Of a DNA stretch of 64,000 bases, positions 34,774 to 44,096 are shown one piece after another. The stretch's first letter is position 1. Every line of letters begins with the position of its first letter. The notes beneath the pieces were generated by a model. That model did not search any database. It saw nothing but the letters and a program-made list of their open reading frames with translations, and was not told the DNA's origin. The stretch is from Streptomyces sp. HUAS CB01 (GTDB taxonomy: Bacteria; Actinomycetota; Actinomycetes; Streptomycetales; Streptomycetaceae), in NCBI RefSeq assembly GCF_030406905.1, contig NZ_CP129137.1:1-64000 (forward strand), given 5' to 3'. Both the position numbers and the translations under genes were made by a program.

Positions 34774-36429
34774 TTGGTTTCCACTCAAGCGCAGACGGTC
34801 GCGGACGCGGAGCCGGACTTCCCGTGGGGCCGTGCCCCATACCCAGTCCTGGTCGCTGACGCGGAGGGCACTCTCGTACAGCGCAACGACGCCGCACAGG
34901 CCCTTCTGCCCGCAGCCTGCCCCGGGTCTCGTCTGGCCGACGTGGTCCCGGCCTGGCTTGTCGCGGCCCACCAGGCGATGTGCCTGGCCGGCACGCGGAC
35001 CGCGCAGGAGCCGGACGTACCGCTGTCCGGGGCGATCGAAGCGCGCCAATTCGAGGCGCACCCCCGTGTTCGGGACGACCGCACGGTCGCCTGGTGGCTG
35101 GTGGACGACACCGACCACCAGCTCGCCCGTGAAGCCCTGCGCACGGAGCGGGAGCGGACCGCGTTCCTCGCGAAGGCGTCCAGCATCCTGCTCTCTTCCC
35201 TCAATCTGGGGCGCTGCATGGACGTGACCGCGCATATGGCTGCCGAGAATCTCGCCGATGCGGCCTTGGCCATCGCACCGGCCCGCGGTGACCGCTTGCC
35301 CGTGGTGACCTGCTTGCGTGGTGGTGCGCCCGACACGGCGCAGGAAGTGGTCGATCCTGACGAGGTGCCCGGTCTTGGCGAAGCCCTGCGCGGATTCCCG
35401 CCGGTGCCCTCCCGGTGGATCGATCCGTCGGCGGCGCCGCACTGGATGATTCCCGAAGGTTTCGGTCCTATCGGGGCGATAGTGATCACTCCGCTGCCCG
35501 GGCACGGTGTCCCGGCCGGTGCGCTGGTCCTGCTGCGCAAGGAGGGCAGCGCCGCCTTCACGGAAGAGGAAGAAGTCTTCGCACGCCTTTTCGCCGCACG
35601 TTCCGGGGCGGCGATGTCGGCCGCCCGTCTGTACGCGGAGCAGACGGCCATCACCGAGGTGCTCATGCGGGAACTGCTGCCCCCGTCCCTGCACCAGATC
35701 TCCGGAGTGGACTTCGCCGGCAGTTACCGCCCGTCTGCGGATCACGAGCGGATCGGCGGCGATTTCTACGACGTACATCCCGCTGCTGTGGAGGGCGAGC
35801 CCTCGCTGGTGACGCTGGGCGATGTGTGCGGGAAGGGCCTGGAGGCCGCCGTCCTCACGGGCAAGATCCGCAACACCCTGCACGCCCTGCTTCCGATGGC
35901 GGACGACCACCAGCGGATGCTCACCCTGCTCAACACGGCGCTGCTCAACTCTCACCACACCCGGTTCGCGACACTGGTCCTGGCCTCTGCGGCCCGCAAG
36001 GGCAACGAGGTCCACGTGCGGCTCACCAGTGCCGGCCATCCGAACCCTCTGATCATCCGTGCAAACGGCACCGTGAAGAAGGCCGACACCCGCGGCACCC
36101 TGGTCGGGGCCCTGCCGAGCGTGCGCGCACGAACCACGACCGTCACGCTCGCTCCCGGGGAGTCCTGCATCCTGTACACCGACGGAATCACCGAGGCCAA
36201 GGGCGGCCCGCTCGGCGACACCCTCTTCGGTGAAGAACGCCTCATGCGCGCCCTCGCCGGATGCGCCGGAATGCCTGCCGAGGGCATCGTGGAGCACGTC
36301 CAGATGCTCGCCTCCCAGTGGCTCGGCAAGCGCCGTCACGACGACATGGCCGTCGTCGCCATCTCCGCACCCCGCACCCATCACTTGAGCGCGGTGAACG
36401 GCCACACTCGGGGCAGGTACACCTCATGA
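34774..36429 (+). CDS. PP2C/SpoIIE-type serine phosphatase with PAS- and GAF-like sensor region
   Basis: A 551-aa soluble phosphatase that should dephosphorylate a STAS-domain antagonist. Residues ~18-125 look PAS-like (APYPVLVADAEGTLVQRNDA), ~140-300 GAF-like (ASSILLSSLNLGRCMDVTAH). The C-terminal SpoIIE domain has the metal and catalytic motifs RIGGDFYDV, LGDVCGKGLEAAVLTGKIR, GHPNPLIIR, ILYTDGITEA and RRHDDMAVVAI. The start at 34774 is TTG; no better in-frame codon is seen. It overlaps the next gene by ATGA. Only 209 bp separate it from the IS5 copy, so its promoter may have been affected by that insertion. Confidence 0.92.
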   Translation: MVSTQAQTVADAEPDFPWGRAPYPVLVADAEGTLVQRNDAAQALLPAACPGSRLADVVPAWLVAAHQAMCLAGTRTAQEPDVPLSGAIEARQFEAHPRVRDDRTVAWWLVDDTDHQLAREALRTERERTAFLAKASSILLSSLNLGRCMDVTAHMAAENLADAALAIAPARGDRLPVVTCLRGGAPDTAQEVVDPDEVPGLGEALRGFPPVPSRWIDPSAAPHWMIPEGFGPIGAIVITPLPGHGVPAGALVLLRKEGSAAFTEEEEVFARLFAARSGAAMSAARLYAEQTAITEVLMRELLPPSLHQISGVDFAGSYRPSADHERIGGDFYDVHPAAVEGEPSLVTLGDVCGKGLEAAVLTGKIRNTLHALLPMADDHQRMLTLLNTALLNSHHTRFATLVLASAARKGNEVHVRLTSAGHPNPLIIRANGTVKKADTRGTLVGALPSVRARTTTVTLAPGESCILYTDGITEAKGGPLGDTLFGEERLMRALAGCAGMPAEGIVEHVQMLASQWLGKRRHDDMAVVAISAPRTHHLSAVNGHTRGRYTS

Positions 36430-37520
36430 GCACGAGGACCCCGCCCCGCCTCCCGCACAGCGCCCGTCTACGTGAGTTGGCCGACCAGTTGTGGACCCAT
36501 GTGGCGGCCGGAGACGAGTACACCGCCACCGAGGTCGTCCTGCGCGCCCTTGATGACGGCATCGACCCGGAGTCCGTCCTCCTGGACGTGATCGCGGCGG
36601 TCCAGGACAAAGTCGGCGAGGAATGGGCCGCGAACCGCATCAGCGTCGCCCAGGAGCATGCCACGACCTCCATCAACGAACGCGCCGTCGCCGCACTCGC
36701 CCTGCACCCCGCCGCCCGAACAACTCCCCACCAGGGCCGGATCACGGTGGCCTGCGTTGACGGGGAATGGCACGCTCTGCCCGCCCGGCTGGTGGCCGAG
36801 GTGCTGAAGCTGCGCGGCTGGCAGGTGGACTACCTCGGGGCGCAGGTCCCCGCACCCCACCTCATCTCCCACCTGCACACCACAAAGGCCGACTCGGTCG
36901 CCCTGTCCAGCTCGATCGCCACCAGGCTCCCCACCGCGCACGCGGCGATCACCGCCTGCCAGGCCGTCGGGGTCCCCGTCTTGGTCGGCGGCGCCGCGTT
37001 CGGCCCCGAGGGCCGCTACGCACAGTTGCTCGGCGCCCAAGCGTGGGCCCCGGACGCCCGGACCGCTGCCGACCGACTCGCCGAGGGTCCGCTGCCGCTC
37101 CCGCAGGCCGACCACCAGCCAATCGATGATCTGCCGCACCTGACCGACCAGGAATACACGATGGTCGTCCGCAACAGTGACTCCCTGGTGCGGACCGTCT
37201 TCCTCGCCCTTCAGGACGCGTTTCCCGCCATGCGCACCTACGACGCCCTGCAGCGCGAGCGCACGGCAGAAGACCTCGCACACATCGTGGAGTTCCTCGC
37301 CACCTCCCTCTACATCGACGACGAAGACCTCTTCACCTGGTTCATCAACTGGACGGCAAAGATCCTCCAAGCGCGGGGGGTGCCCGCGCAGTCCCTGCCA
37401 CCGGCCCTAAACCTCTTCGCCCGTGAGCTCAAGGACTTCCCCCGGGCGTCCCACACCCTCCAGCGCGGCATCGATGCCCTGACCACCGACCACTCCACCA
37501 CCACCGGAACCCCCGCATGA
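36426..37520 (+). CDS. Cobalamin-binding regulatory protein
   Basis: A 364-aa protein. Residues ~10-95 form the helical bundle that precedes B12 domains (WTHVAAGDEYTATEVVLRAL, DKVGEEWAANRISVAQEHAT). Residues ~103-225 are a B12-binding Rossmann domain: VACVDGEWHALPARLVAEVL, where the His of EWH corresponds to the lower axial ligand (the usual DxHxxG ends in Pro instead of Gly), then SVALSSSIATRLPTAHAAI and VPVLVGGAAFG. A C-terminal helical domain of ~130 aa follows. Sandwiched between phosphatase and STAS genes with ATGA overlaps on both sides. A light- or cobalamin-responsive input to partner switching is inferred. Confidence 0.88.
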   Translation: MSTRTPPRLPHSARLRELADQLWTHVAAGDEYTATEVVLRALDDGIDPESVLLDVIAAVQDKVGEEWAANRISVAQEHATTSINERAVAALALHPAARTTPHQGRITVACVDGEWHALPARLVAEVLKLRGWQVDYLGAQVPAPHLISHLHTTKADSVALSSSIATRLPTAHAAITACQAVGVPVLVGGAAFGPEGRYAQLLGAQAWAPDARTAADRLAEGPLPLPQADHQPIDDLPHLTDQEYTMVVRNSDSLVRTVFLALQDAFPAMRTYDALQRERTAEDLAHIVEFLATSLYIDDEDLFTWFINWTAKILQARGVPAQSLPPALNLFARELKDFPRASHTLQRGIDALTTDHSTTTGTPA

Positions 37521-37945
37521 CACTGCCCCCCGCACTCTACCTGGCCACGGTCGACACCGGCGACACGGTCCGCATAGAAATCACCGGTGATCTCGACCAC
37601 GACAACGCCGAACTCCTCCTGACCGAGATCACGGCACGACTCGAGGCCCGGCCGCATCTGAAAGACCTGCACCTGCGCTGCGCGGAGATCGGCGCCGTCG
37701 ACTCCCTGGGACTGTCCATCCTGCTGATGATCGGCCGTCGCACCGCCGCGGCCGGCGCGCGTCTGCACCTGGACGACCGGCCCGCCAATCTGAACCGGCT
37801 CCTCGACCTCACCGGTACGCTCGACCACTTCACGGCGACGGCCCCCACAGGCGCCGCGACCTCGCACCAGAACACCACAGAACCCCCGACGACCACAGGG
37901 ACGGCACAAGCGGCCCGCCCCACCGGACCGGACGGCACCACCTGA
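37517..37945 (+). CDS. STAS-domain anti-sigma-factor antagonist
   Basis: A 142-aa protein. The STAS fold covers residues ~15-105 (TVRIEITGDLDHDNAELLLT, LKDLHLRCAEIGAVDSLGLS), with the phosphorylatable Ser in VDSLGLSILL. A Thr/Pro/Ala-rich tail of ~35 aa follows. ATGA overlap with the B12 gene shows co-translation, so phosphatase, B12 sensor and antagonist are one functional unit. The kinase/anti-sigma factor and sigma factor are not in the window. Confidence 0.9.
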   Translation: MTLPPALYLATVDTGDTVRIEITGDLDHDNAELLLTEITARLEARPHLKDLHLRCAEIGAVDSLGLSILLMIGRRTAAAGARLHLDDRPANLNRLLDLTGTLDHFTATAPTGAATSHQNTTEPPTTTGTAQAARPTGPDGTT

Positions 37946-38602
37946 GCCACGCCCGCCGACCACCCCACACCCACCGCGGCCTGGATCGAGGGACCCACCG
38001 AACAGACCGCGGCGTGGGACGTCAGCGCCGTTCTCAGCACCGTCGCCGACGCCGCCGGCGGCGACCTGCCGAGCCAGCTCCTGAACCAGCTCCCCGCGGT
38101 CCACGACCTCCTCTTCGGCCGCCCCAGCCCACCTGACCCGTACACGCCCCCTGCTTCGGCACCCACCCTGACTCCACGAAAGGCCACTGTGATCACCGGC
38201 GCGCGCACCGCTTCAGCACGAGCGGCTGTACGGGAGCGCGTACGAGCAGATGCGGGAACAGTTCCGCTACGAAGGCGCCTACCCCACCCGCGAGAAGGCC
38301 GAGGAAGCGGTCCGCCTCGTCCTCGCAGGGCTGGGACGCCAGCTGGCCGGCGACGAACGGGTCGACCTGGCCGCACGCGTCCTCACCGCCCGGATCCCCG
38401 ACACCCAACCCCTGGCCGGCTGGGCATTCGTCAAAGACCTCGCCGCCTGCACCGGCGCCTCCCTGGGCCACCATCCGCTGGGACACCGGCCGTCTTCTCC
38501 GCCGTCGCCGCCGGCGCCGACCTTCTCACTCGCATCCTCCACGAGCTTCCCATTGGCTGGGCCCTGCTCTTCGGCCTCGCCGAACTCACCCACGCCGCAT
38601 AG
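37946..38602 (+). pseudogene. Decayed DUF2267 sequence, two domain copies
   Basis: Two DUF2267-like pieces follow each other. The first, without start, reads WDVSAVLSTVADAAGGDLPS and QLLNQLPAVHDLLFGRPS. The second reads [40 protein letters not shown] and [18 protein letters not shown], then shifts frame twice (near 38460 and 38490) to end [20 protein letters not shown] and [12 protein letters not shown]. The frameshifts and the missing start of the first copy indicate decay, although the reading is otherwise well preserved. It directly follows the STAS gene and may once have belonged to the operon. Confidence 0.65.
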
Positions 38603-38711
38603 ACGGCTTCGGTTCACCGTTTGGGGTGCTTGTGAGGCGCGGGGCGGGTGGGGACCATCGAAAAGGCTGCACACCGCGGCTCGTATCACTCGTCGAGAAG
38701 GATTTCCGCTG

Positions 38712-38918
38712 ATGGCAACAGGCACTGTGAAGTGGTTCAACTCGGAGAAGGGCTTCGGCTTCATCCAGCAGGACGACGGTGGCCCGGACGTGTTCGTCCA
38801 CTTCTCCGCCATCCAGACGACCGGCTTCAAGGAGCTGGCCGAGGAAGCGAAGGTGGAGTACGACGTCACCCAGGGCCCCAAGGGACCGCAGGCCGAGCAC
38901 GTAGTACCCATCGGCTGA
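38712..38918 (+). CDS. Cold-shock protein, CspA family
   Basis: A 68-aa OB-fold nucleic-acid-binding protein. RNP1 and RNP2 motifs are intact: [13 protein letters not shown] and DVFVHFSAI; length is standard. The ATG at 38712 is preceded by AGAAGGAT at about 38695-38702. It acts as an RNA chaperone. The 110 bp upstream likely form its untranslated leader. Confidence 0.95.
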   Translation: MATGTVKWFNSEKGFGFIQQDDGGPDVFVHFSAIQTTGFKELAEEAKVEYDVTQGPKGPQAEHVVPIG

Positions 38919-39191
38919 CAGGTGAGCTGCGCCCACCCGCGACCCCCGCTGCGGTTCGGCGCAGTCAAACGTGTCCCGAAAGCCGGTGCATCGTTGATGT
39001 GGCAACGCGTGCAGCTTCGTTCTCCGACGAAAGCGCGCCGAGGGCCCCTGGAATTCACCCCCGGCCGGGGGCCCTCACCCCTTTCTCAGCCTCGTGCCAG
39101 GCGCACGTTGCCGGCCCATGCCCGGCGGCCAGGCCCGCAGCCGAGCACCTGACGTGCCGAGGTTGGCGAGGGGAGGATACGCGGCGCATCC
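38919..39191. other. Interval with no recognised gene
   Basis: The 273 bp after the cold-shock gene hold a GC-rich inverted element around 39045-39070 (GGGCCCC and CCGGCCGGGGGCCC) that could terminate transcription from either side. No coding frame is convincing. Confidence 0.35.
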
Positions 39192-39960
39192 TCACCGGGT
39201 CGGGGGCCGGCGGCCGGGCCGGTCGGTGTCGGGCGGGTGCTGCCGGCGCGGCGGCGAGGTCGGCGGCAGGAGGGTGGCGCGTTCGGCGGCGGTGCGGGCC
39301 CGCAGTTGTTTCAGGCGGCGTTCGATGCGGGCGTGGGTGTAGAGGTCGATCGCGTCGGTGAGGTGGTCCCAGTCCTCGCCGCCCAGGCCCGCCGGGCACG
39401 GGCCGAGGACGTCAGGGCCCGCGAGGTGGTGGCGGCGCCGGTAGTCGCCGATGGCGGTCAGCAGCCGGGGTAGGTGCGCTGCTCGTCCTCGTCGTCACCG
39501 GGGGCGGTGATCTCCTCCATCGACGCATCCGGCCGAGGCTCGCCGGCGAGCACGGCCGTCAGGGCCCGCCGCGCGAGACGCGCGTCCAGCGCGCCGTGGG
39601 ACAAGGGTGCGATGCCGAAAGGGTCGCGCAGAGCGGGATGGTCGGGCAGTGGGCCGCCGGGCGGTGGCGCATCGAGGTGGCCGAGAGCCGCCTCGGTCAC
39701 GCCGGAAGCGGGGGCATCGGCCGGCGGGAGTACAGCGGGCGGCGTCCGGTCAAGGCCCGCATCCGGGCGTCCAGGCCGTCCCAGGCCGCCGCGGTGACGG
39801 GGTCGGCGGGACGCGGACCCAGCCCGGGCACGCCGGTGAGGGTGTGGCGGGTGCGCCACAGTTCCACCAGAGCGGCAGTGGTGGCCCACGCGTGACGGCG
39901 CCGAGGAGCGCTGGTCGGCGGCGGAGTCCCGAGCGGGGCGCCCAGGCGGGCGGAGGAGCC
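39192..39960 (-). pseudogene. C-terminal remnant of a large protein, possibly a conjugative relaxase
   Basis: Minus-strand text across two or three frames is coherent: HAWATTAALVELWRTRHTLT, GPRPADPVTAAAWDGLDARM and LYSRRPMPPLPA, then GVTEAALGHLDAPPPGGPLP, HPALRDPFGIAPLSHGALDA, and after a shift near 39476 LLTAIGDYRRRHHLAGPDVL, DLYTHARIERRLKQLRARTA, ending at a TGA at 39192. It resembles the helical tails of MobF-type relaxases from Streptomyces mobile elements, but no catalytic region is present, so that name is tentative. Confidence 0.45.
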
Positions 39961-40006
39961 AAGACCCCACCGCCCCCAGCCGCCGAGCTCACCCGCAGCC
40001 CGGGGA

Positions 40007-40220
40007 CTGGACTTCACCGGCACGCCCGAGAGGTGGCGGAGCTGATCACTGACTGGTGGGACTGCAAGGCGGCCGACGGCTTCACCCTCATGCCCCACCT
40101 ACTGCCGCCCAGCTCGACATATTCATCGATCACGTCCTGCCGATCTGCGGAAGGGCGAGATGGCGCACACCGGGGATGCGGGGACGACGCTGCGCGAACA
40201 CGCCGGCCTGCCCGACTGAC
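40007..40220 (+). pseudogene. C-terminal scrap of a flavin-dependent monooxygenase (NtaA/SnaA type)
   Basis: DFTGTPEEVAEL-like text (here with RHAREVAELITDWWDCKAAD), GFTLMPHLLP and, after a frameshift, LRKGEMAHTGDAGTTLREHA with GLPD before the stop match the end of NtaA/SnaA/DszA-type monooxygenases. About 70 residues of a ~440-aa enzyme remain. Confidence 0.6.
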
Positions 40221-40316
40221 ACCACCGCCGGGTCAGCGATGTGCGGCTCTCTCGTGAGGCGTTGCGCCGCAGATCGTCGCGTGGATCCCGGACTTCGGGC
40301 TCCCTCACATTTCAAC

Positions 40317-40347
40317 CTAATGGATGAGCTGCTATATTACCCGTTAG
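40317..40347 (+). promoter_or_regulatory. CTAA...TTAG dyad (site A) before the ABC importer operon
   Basis: A 31-bp element in a locally AT-rich patch: left half CTAATGG, right half CCCGTTAG, with TATATTAC just before the right half resembling a -10. It ends 91 bp before the opuCA-like start. The same architecture recurs at 46931, 47045 and 50319. Confidence 0.6.
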
Positions 40348-40438
40348 GCACGGAAGTGCTCGGGCGCCGGAAGGAGGATTCCCCCGGCCCCTTTCGGCGC
40401 CCTCCCCCAAACCGCGGACCCTTCCGCAAGGAGATGTC

Positions 40439-41587
40439 GTGATCCGCTTCGATTCGGTGACCAAGGGGTACCCCGATGGCACTCTGGCCGTTGACAACCT
40501 CAGCCTGGATGCACCCTCGGGGCAGATCTCGGTACTCGTCGGACCCTCCGGCTGTGGCAAGACCACGTCCTTGCGCATGGTCAACCGCATGATCGAGCCG
40601 ACCTCAGGCCGCGTTCTGCTCGACGGCCGGGACACCGCGTCCATCGAGTCGGCCGAGTTGCGCCGAGGCATCGGCTACGTCATCCAGCAGGCGGGACTGT
40701 TCCCGCACAAAACGGTGCTCGACAACATCGCCACCGTCCCGCTGCTGCTTGGACGCAGCAAGCGCGAAGCCCGTAACCGGGCCGCGGAGCTCCTCGAACT
40801 CGTGGGACTGCCCCAGACACTTGCAGGCCGCTATCCGGTCCAGTTGTCCGGAGGCCAGCAGCAGCGCGTCGGCGTCGCCCGTGCCCTGGCAGCGGACCCG
40901 CCGGTCATGCTCATGGACGAACCGTTCAGCGCCGTGGATCCCGTCGTCCGCGAGCAGCTCCAGAACGAGTTCCTTCGCATCCAGGCCGAACTGAGCAAGA
41001 CGATCATCTTTGTCACGCACGACATCGACGAAGCCATCAAACTCGGCGACAAGATCGCGGTCATGCGGGTCGGCGGCACTCTCGCGCAGTTCTCCCCGCC
41101 CGCCGAACTGCTGTCGCGTCCCAGGGACGAGTTCGTCGCCGGTTTCGTGGGCCGCGACCGCGGCTACCGCGCCCTTTCCTTCGCCAGCACAGGACCGCTT
41201 CCCCTTGCCGAAGAGCCCACCGTGCGCCTGGGAGACCCGCTGTCGGCTGCGCGTGAACGTGAGAAGGACGGGTGGATTCTGGTCGTCGGCCAGGACGACG
41301 CCCCCCTCGGGTGGCTGGCAGCGGGTGGGCTCACCGACGAGCAGGCCAAGGGCTCCGCGGGAACCGATCTCCTCAACCTCGGGGGGACACTGGCCACGAA
41401 GGCCGGGACCCTGCGCGAAGCACTGGATGCAGCCCTGTCCTCTCCCAGTGGCCGCGGTGTGATCGTCCACGAGGACGGGCGATTTGCAGGTACCGTCACC
41501 GCCTCTCAGGTGCTGGCCCGAATCGAGACTCGTGCAACCCGCCTACGGGAAGGGGCGATCAGGTCCGCAACAGGGGTCTGTTCATGA
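40439..41587 (+). CDS. Quaternary-amine ABC importer, ATP-binding protein (OpuCA/ProV type)
   Basis: A 382-aa ATPase. Walker A GPSGCGKT at residues ~35-42, Q-loop [10 protein letters not shown], signature LSGGQQQR and Walker [14 protein letters not shown] are intact. The C-terminal ~130 residues are the regulatory region found in glycine-betaine/carnitine/choline importers (CBS-like, [15 protein letters not shown] and [20 protein letters not shown]). GTG start at 40439 with AAGGAG at 40428-40433. First gene of a four-gene operon; it overlaps the next gene by ATGA. Probable role: uptake of osmoprotectants. Confidence 0.93.
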   Translation: MIRFDSVTKGYPDGTLAVDNLSLDAPSGQISVLVGPSGCGKTTSLRMVNRMIEPTSGRVLLDGRDTASIESAELRRGIGYVIQQAGLFPHKTVLDNIATVPLLLGRSKREARNRAAELLELVGLPQTLAGRYPVQLSGGQQQRVGVARALAADPPVMLMDEPFSAVDPVVREQLQNEFLRIQAELSKTIIFVTHDIDEAIKLGDKIAVMRVGGTLAQFSPPAELLSRPRDEFVAGFVGRDRGYRALSFASTGPLPLAEEPTVRLGDPLSAAREREKDGWILVVGQDDAPLGWLAAGGLTDEQAKGSAGTDLLNLGGTLATKAGTLREALDAALSSPSGRGVIVHEDGRFAGTVTASQVLARIETRATRLREGAIRSATGVCS

Positions 41588-42237
41588 ACGAGCTGTGGAC
41601 CTACCTGGAAGCCAACTGGACCCAGATCCGGGGCTGGACGCTGACCACCCTGTGGCTGGCAGCCGTACCGGTCGTGGCCGGCCTCGTGCTTGCTCTGCCC
41701 TGCGGATGGCTCGCCCACCGCTATCGGTGGGCCCACGGTCCCTTCGTCTCCGCCATGAGCATCGTGTACACGGTCCCGTCCCTGGTCATGTTCCTTGTCC
41801 TGCCCGAACTGCTGGGCACCAAGATCCTTGATCCTGTCAACGTCGTCGCCGCACTGACGCTGTACACCTTCGCGCTGCTGGTGCGGACCGTGGCCGACGG
41901 GCTGGCCTCAGTGCCCGCACACACCCTGGCAACGGCCGCGGCGATGGGGCACACGGCAAGGCAGCGGCTGCTCTCCGTGCAACTGCCCCTGGCCGTACCG
42001 GTGATCGGGGCCGGGGTGCGGGTGGCTGCCGTATCCAACGCCAGCCTCGTCTCGGTCGCATCGGTGGTCGGAACCTCCCAGCTGGGCCAGTTGTTCATCG
42101 CAGGAAACAACGTCGGTTCGCTCGCCCCGATCATTCTCGGGCTGGTCTTCTTCGTGACCATCGCCCTGGCCTTCGACCTGATCATCGTCATCACCACCCG
42201 GCTTCTCACTCCCTGGCACAGGGCAGTAGCCTCATGA
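41584..42237 (+). CDS. Quaternary-amine ABC importer, permease (OpuCB type)
   Basis: A 217-aa membrane permease of the BPD_transp_1 family. About five to six hydrophobic segments; the cytoplasmic coupling EAA-like loop is VPAHTLATAAAMGHTARQRL, followed by PLAVPVIGAGVRVAAV. ATGA overlaps on both sides with the ATPase and second permease. The start ATG is shared with the ATPase stop. Confidence 0.92.
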   Translation: MNELWTYLEANWTQIRGWTLTTLWLAAVPVVAGLVLALPCGWLAHRYRWAHGPFVSAMSIVYTVPSLVMFLVLPELLGTKILDPVNVVAALTLYTFALLVRTVADGLASVPAHTLATAAAMGHTARQRLLSVQLPLAVPVIGAGVRVAAVSNASLVSVASVVGTSQLGQLFIAGNNVGSLAPIILGLVFFVTIALAFDLIIVITTRLLTPWHRAVAS

Positions 42238-43052
42238 AACTCGCAGCAGACAACGGCCTTCCAGGCCTCGGCCGGGTGGTGATCTGGTTCAACGACCCCG
42301 GTAACTGGTGGGGGTCAACCGGGCTGCTGGCGCACGTACGTGAGCATCTCGTCTACACATTCGTCGTGGTGTGCACGGCCGCTCTTATCGCCGTACCTGT
42401 CGGTCTGGTCATCGGCCACACCGGACGTGGAACCACCCTGATCGCCGGCACCTCCAACGCCTTTCGCGCCGTGCCCGCCCTCGGACTCCTCATCTTCCTC
42501 ATCGTCGTGCTCTCACCGCGCATCCACATCCGGCAAGGGCTGGGCAGCACGATCCCGGCGGGCAGCGTCCCCTACCTCATTCCCGCGCTGCTGGTCCTGG
42601 TCATCCTGGCCATTCCGCCTATCCTGACCAGCACGTACGCCGGAGTGCAGTCACTGGAGCCGGCGGCCCGCGAGGCCGCCGCAGGAACCGGTATGACTCC
42701 CCTTCAGGTGATTCTCAAGGTGGAGATGCCGTGCTCGTTGCCGCTCATCATGTCCGGACTGCGTAGCGCGAGTCTGCAGGTCATCGCCACGCTGACGGTC
42801 GCCGCCTATGCGCCGCTGGTCGGTGGTCTGGGGCGGCTCATCGTCGACGGGCACCAGAACCTCAGGGACCTCCGCTACGGCTATCCCGCCATGGTGGCCG
42901 GTGGTGTCAGCGTCGCCGTGCTGGCCCTGGCTGTCGACGCCCTGCTCAACCTCGCTCAACGCCTGCTCACATCTCCCGGGATCGCTCTGTCCGGCACCCG
43001 GCAACGCACCAATCCCATGAACAGCCAGAACCCGGTCCAGAACGCCGGGTGA
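42234..43052 (+). CDS. Quaternary-amine ABC importer, second permease (OpuCD type)
   Basis: A 272-aa permease with about six membrane segments (YTFVVVCTAALIAVPVGLVI, ALGLLIFLIVVL, LIPALLVLVILAI) and a coupling loop LEPAAREAAAGTGMTPLQVI. It is longer than its partner by an N-terminal periplasm-facing stretch with WFNDPGNWWG and a hydrophilic C-tail. It pairs with the preceding permease to form the channel. ATGA overlap at 42234. Confidence 0.92.
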   Translation: MKLAADNGLPGLGRVVIWFNDPGNWWGSTGLLAHVREHLVYTFVVVCTAALIAVPVGLVIGHTGRGTTLIAGTSNAFRAVPALGLLIFLIVVLSPRIHIRQGLGSTIPAGSVPYLIPALLVLVILAIPPILTSTYAGVQSLEPAAREAAAGTGMTPLQVILKVEMPCSLPLIMSGLRSASLQVIATLTVAAYAPLVGGLGRLIVDGHQNLRDLRYGYPAMVAGGVSVAVLALAVDALLNLAQRLLTSPGIALSGTRQRTNPMNSQNPVQNAG

Positions 43053-43097
43053 CTCGCTGACGGCACTCACAAGGTCCGGAACCCTAAAGGAATCATC

Positions 43098-44060
43098 ATG
43101 CGACGCATCCTCTCCGCCGGCTTCGCATTCGGCGTTCTCGCAGCAGTGAGCGCCTGCGGTGCGACCGGCAGTTCATCTCAGCCGGATTCAGCCGGCACAT
43201 CCGGAGCACCGACCTCGACCACCATCAAGGCCCTGCCCGCCAAGGCCGGTTCCGTCACCATCGGCTCCGCCGCGTTCCCCGAGGCGGAACTCCTCGCCCA
43301 CCTCTACGCGGGAGCCATGAAGGCCAACGGAGTGAAGGCCGACGTCCACGCCAACATCGGTGAGCGCACCGCCTACATGGCCGCCCTCAAGGACGGATCC
43401 ATCGGCGCAGTGCCCGAATACAGCGGCGCCCTGCTCAACTACCTCTCCCCCGGTAACACGGCCCGCTCTTCCGAGGATGTCTACGCGGAACTCCAGCAAA
43501 CAGCCAGGAACCAGAACCTGGCGGTCGTCAACTACGCGCCCGCCCAGGACGCCGACACGATCACCGTCACCAGGAAGACCGCCGACAAGTACCACCTGAC
43601 CACCATCGGCGACCTCAAGCCCGTTGCGAACAGACTCCGGCTCGGTGCCCCTGCTCCGATGCGAACCGAGTCCTATGGTGTGCCCGCGCTCAAAAAGGTG
43701 TACGGCGTCGTCTTCAAGCAGTTCGTGTCGCTCTCACCCAGCGGGACCGTCATACAGACCGCGCTGCGCAACGGCACGGTCGATGCGGCCAACATCTTCT
43801 CCACCGACCCGGCGATCTCCCGCTTCGATTTGGTCTCGCTCAAGGACCCTCAGCACATCTTCGCCGCACAGAACATCGTTCCCGTCTTCAAGCAGGACGT
43901 CCTTACTCAGCCAATGGCCGATGCCTGCGACGCCGTCTCCGCCAAGCTCGACACGGACACCCTGCGCACACTGGTCGCCGAAGTCGTGGACGGCGGTGAC
44001 CCGTCCACGGTCGCCTCGAACTGGCTGAAGCAGAACGATCTCGCCAAGACCTTGAACTGA
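43098..44060 (+). CDS. Quaternary-amine ABC importer, substrate-binding lipoprotein (OpuCC type)
   Basis: A 320-aa lipoprotein: signal MRRILSAGFAFGVLAAVSAC with the lipid Cys at residue 20 (VSACGATG), a Ser/Thr-rich tether, then an OpuAC-type binding fold (VTIGSAAFPEAELLAHLYAG, KDGSIGAVPEYSGALLNYLS, RTESYGVPALKKVYG). AAAGGA lies just before the ATG at 43098. It delivers substrate to the two permeases. The C-terminus TVASNWLKQNDLAKTLN is typical, so the operon ends here, 36 bp before the IS110 remnant. Confidence 0.93.
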   Translation: MRRILSAGFAFGVLAAVSACGATGSSSQPDSAGTSGAPTSTTIKALPAKAGSVTIGSAAFPEAELLAHLYAGAMKANGVKADVHANIGERTAYMAALKDGSIGAVPEYSGALLNYLSPGNTARSSEDVYAELQQTARNQNLAVVNYAPAQDADTITVTRKTADKYHLTTIGDLKPVANRLRLGAPAPMRTESYGVPALKKVYGVVFKQFVSLSPSGTVIQTALRNGTVDAANIFSTDPAISRFDLVSLKDPQHIFAAQNIVPVFKQDVLTQPMADACDAVSAKLDTDTLRTLVAEVVDGGDPSTVASNWLKQNDLAKTLN

Positions 44061-44096
44061 CATCCGCGCACCGGCCCCCGAGGCTGCTATGTCGTG

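Noticed and set aside
34561..36405. A 614-aa open frame on the minus strand opposite the phosphatase gene
   Set aside because: The plus strand has intact SpoIIE phosphatase motifs and ATGA coupling to the next gene; the minus reading is low-complexity.
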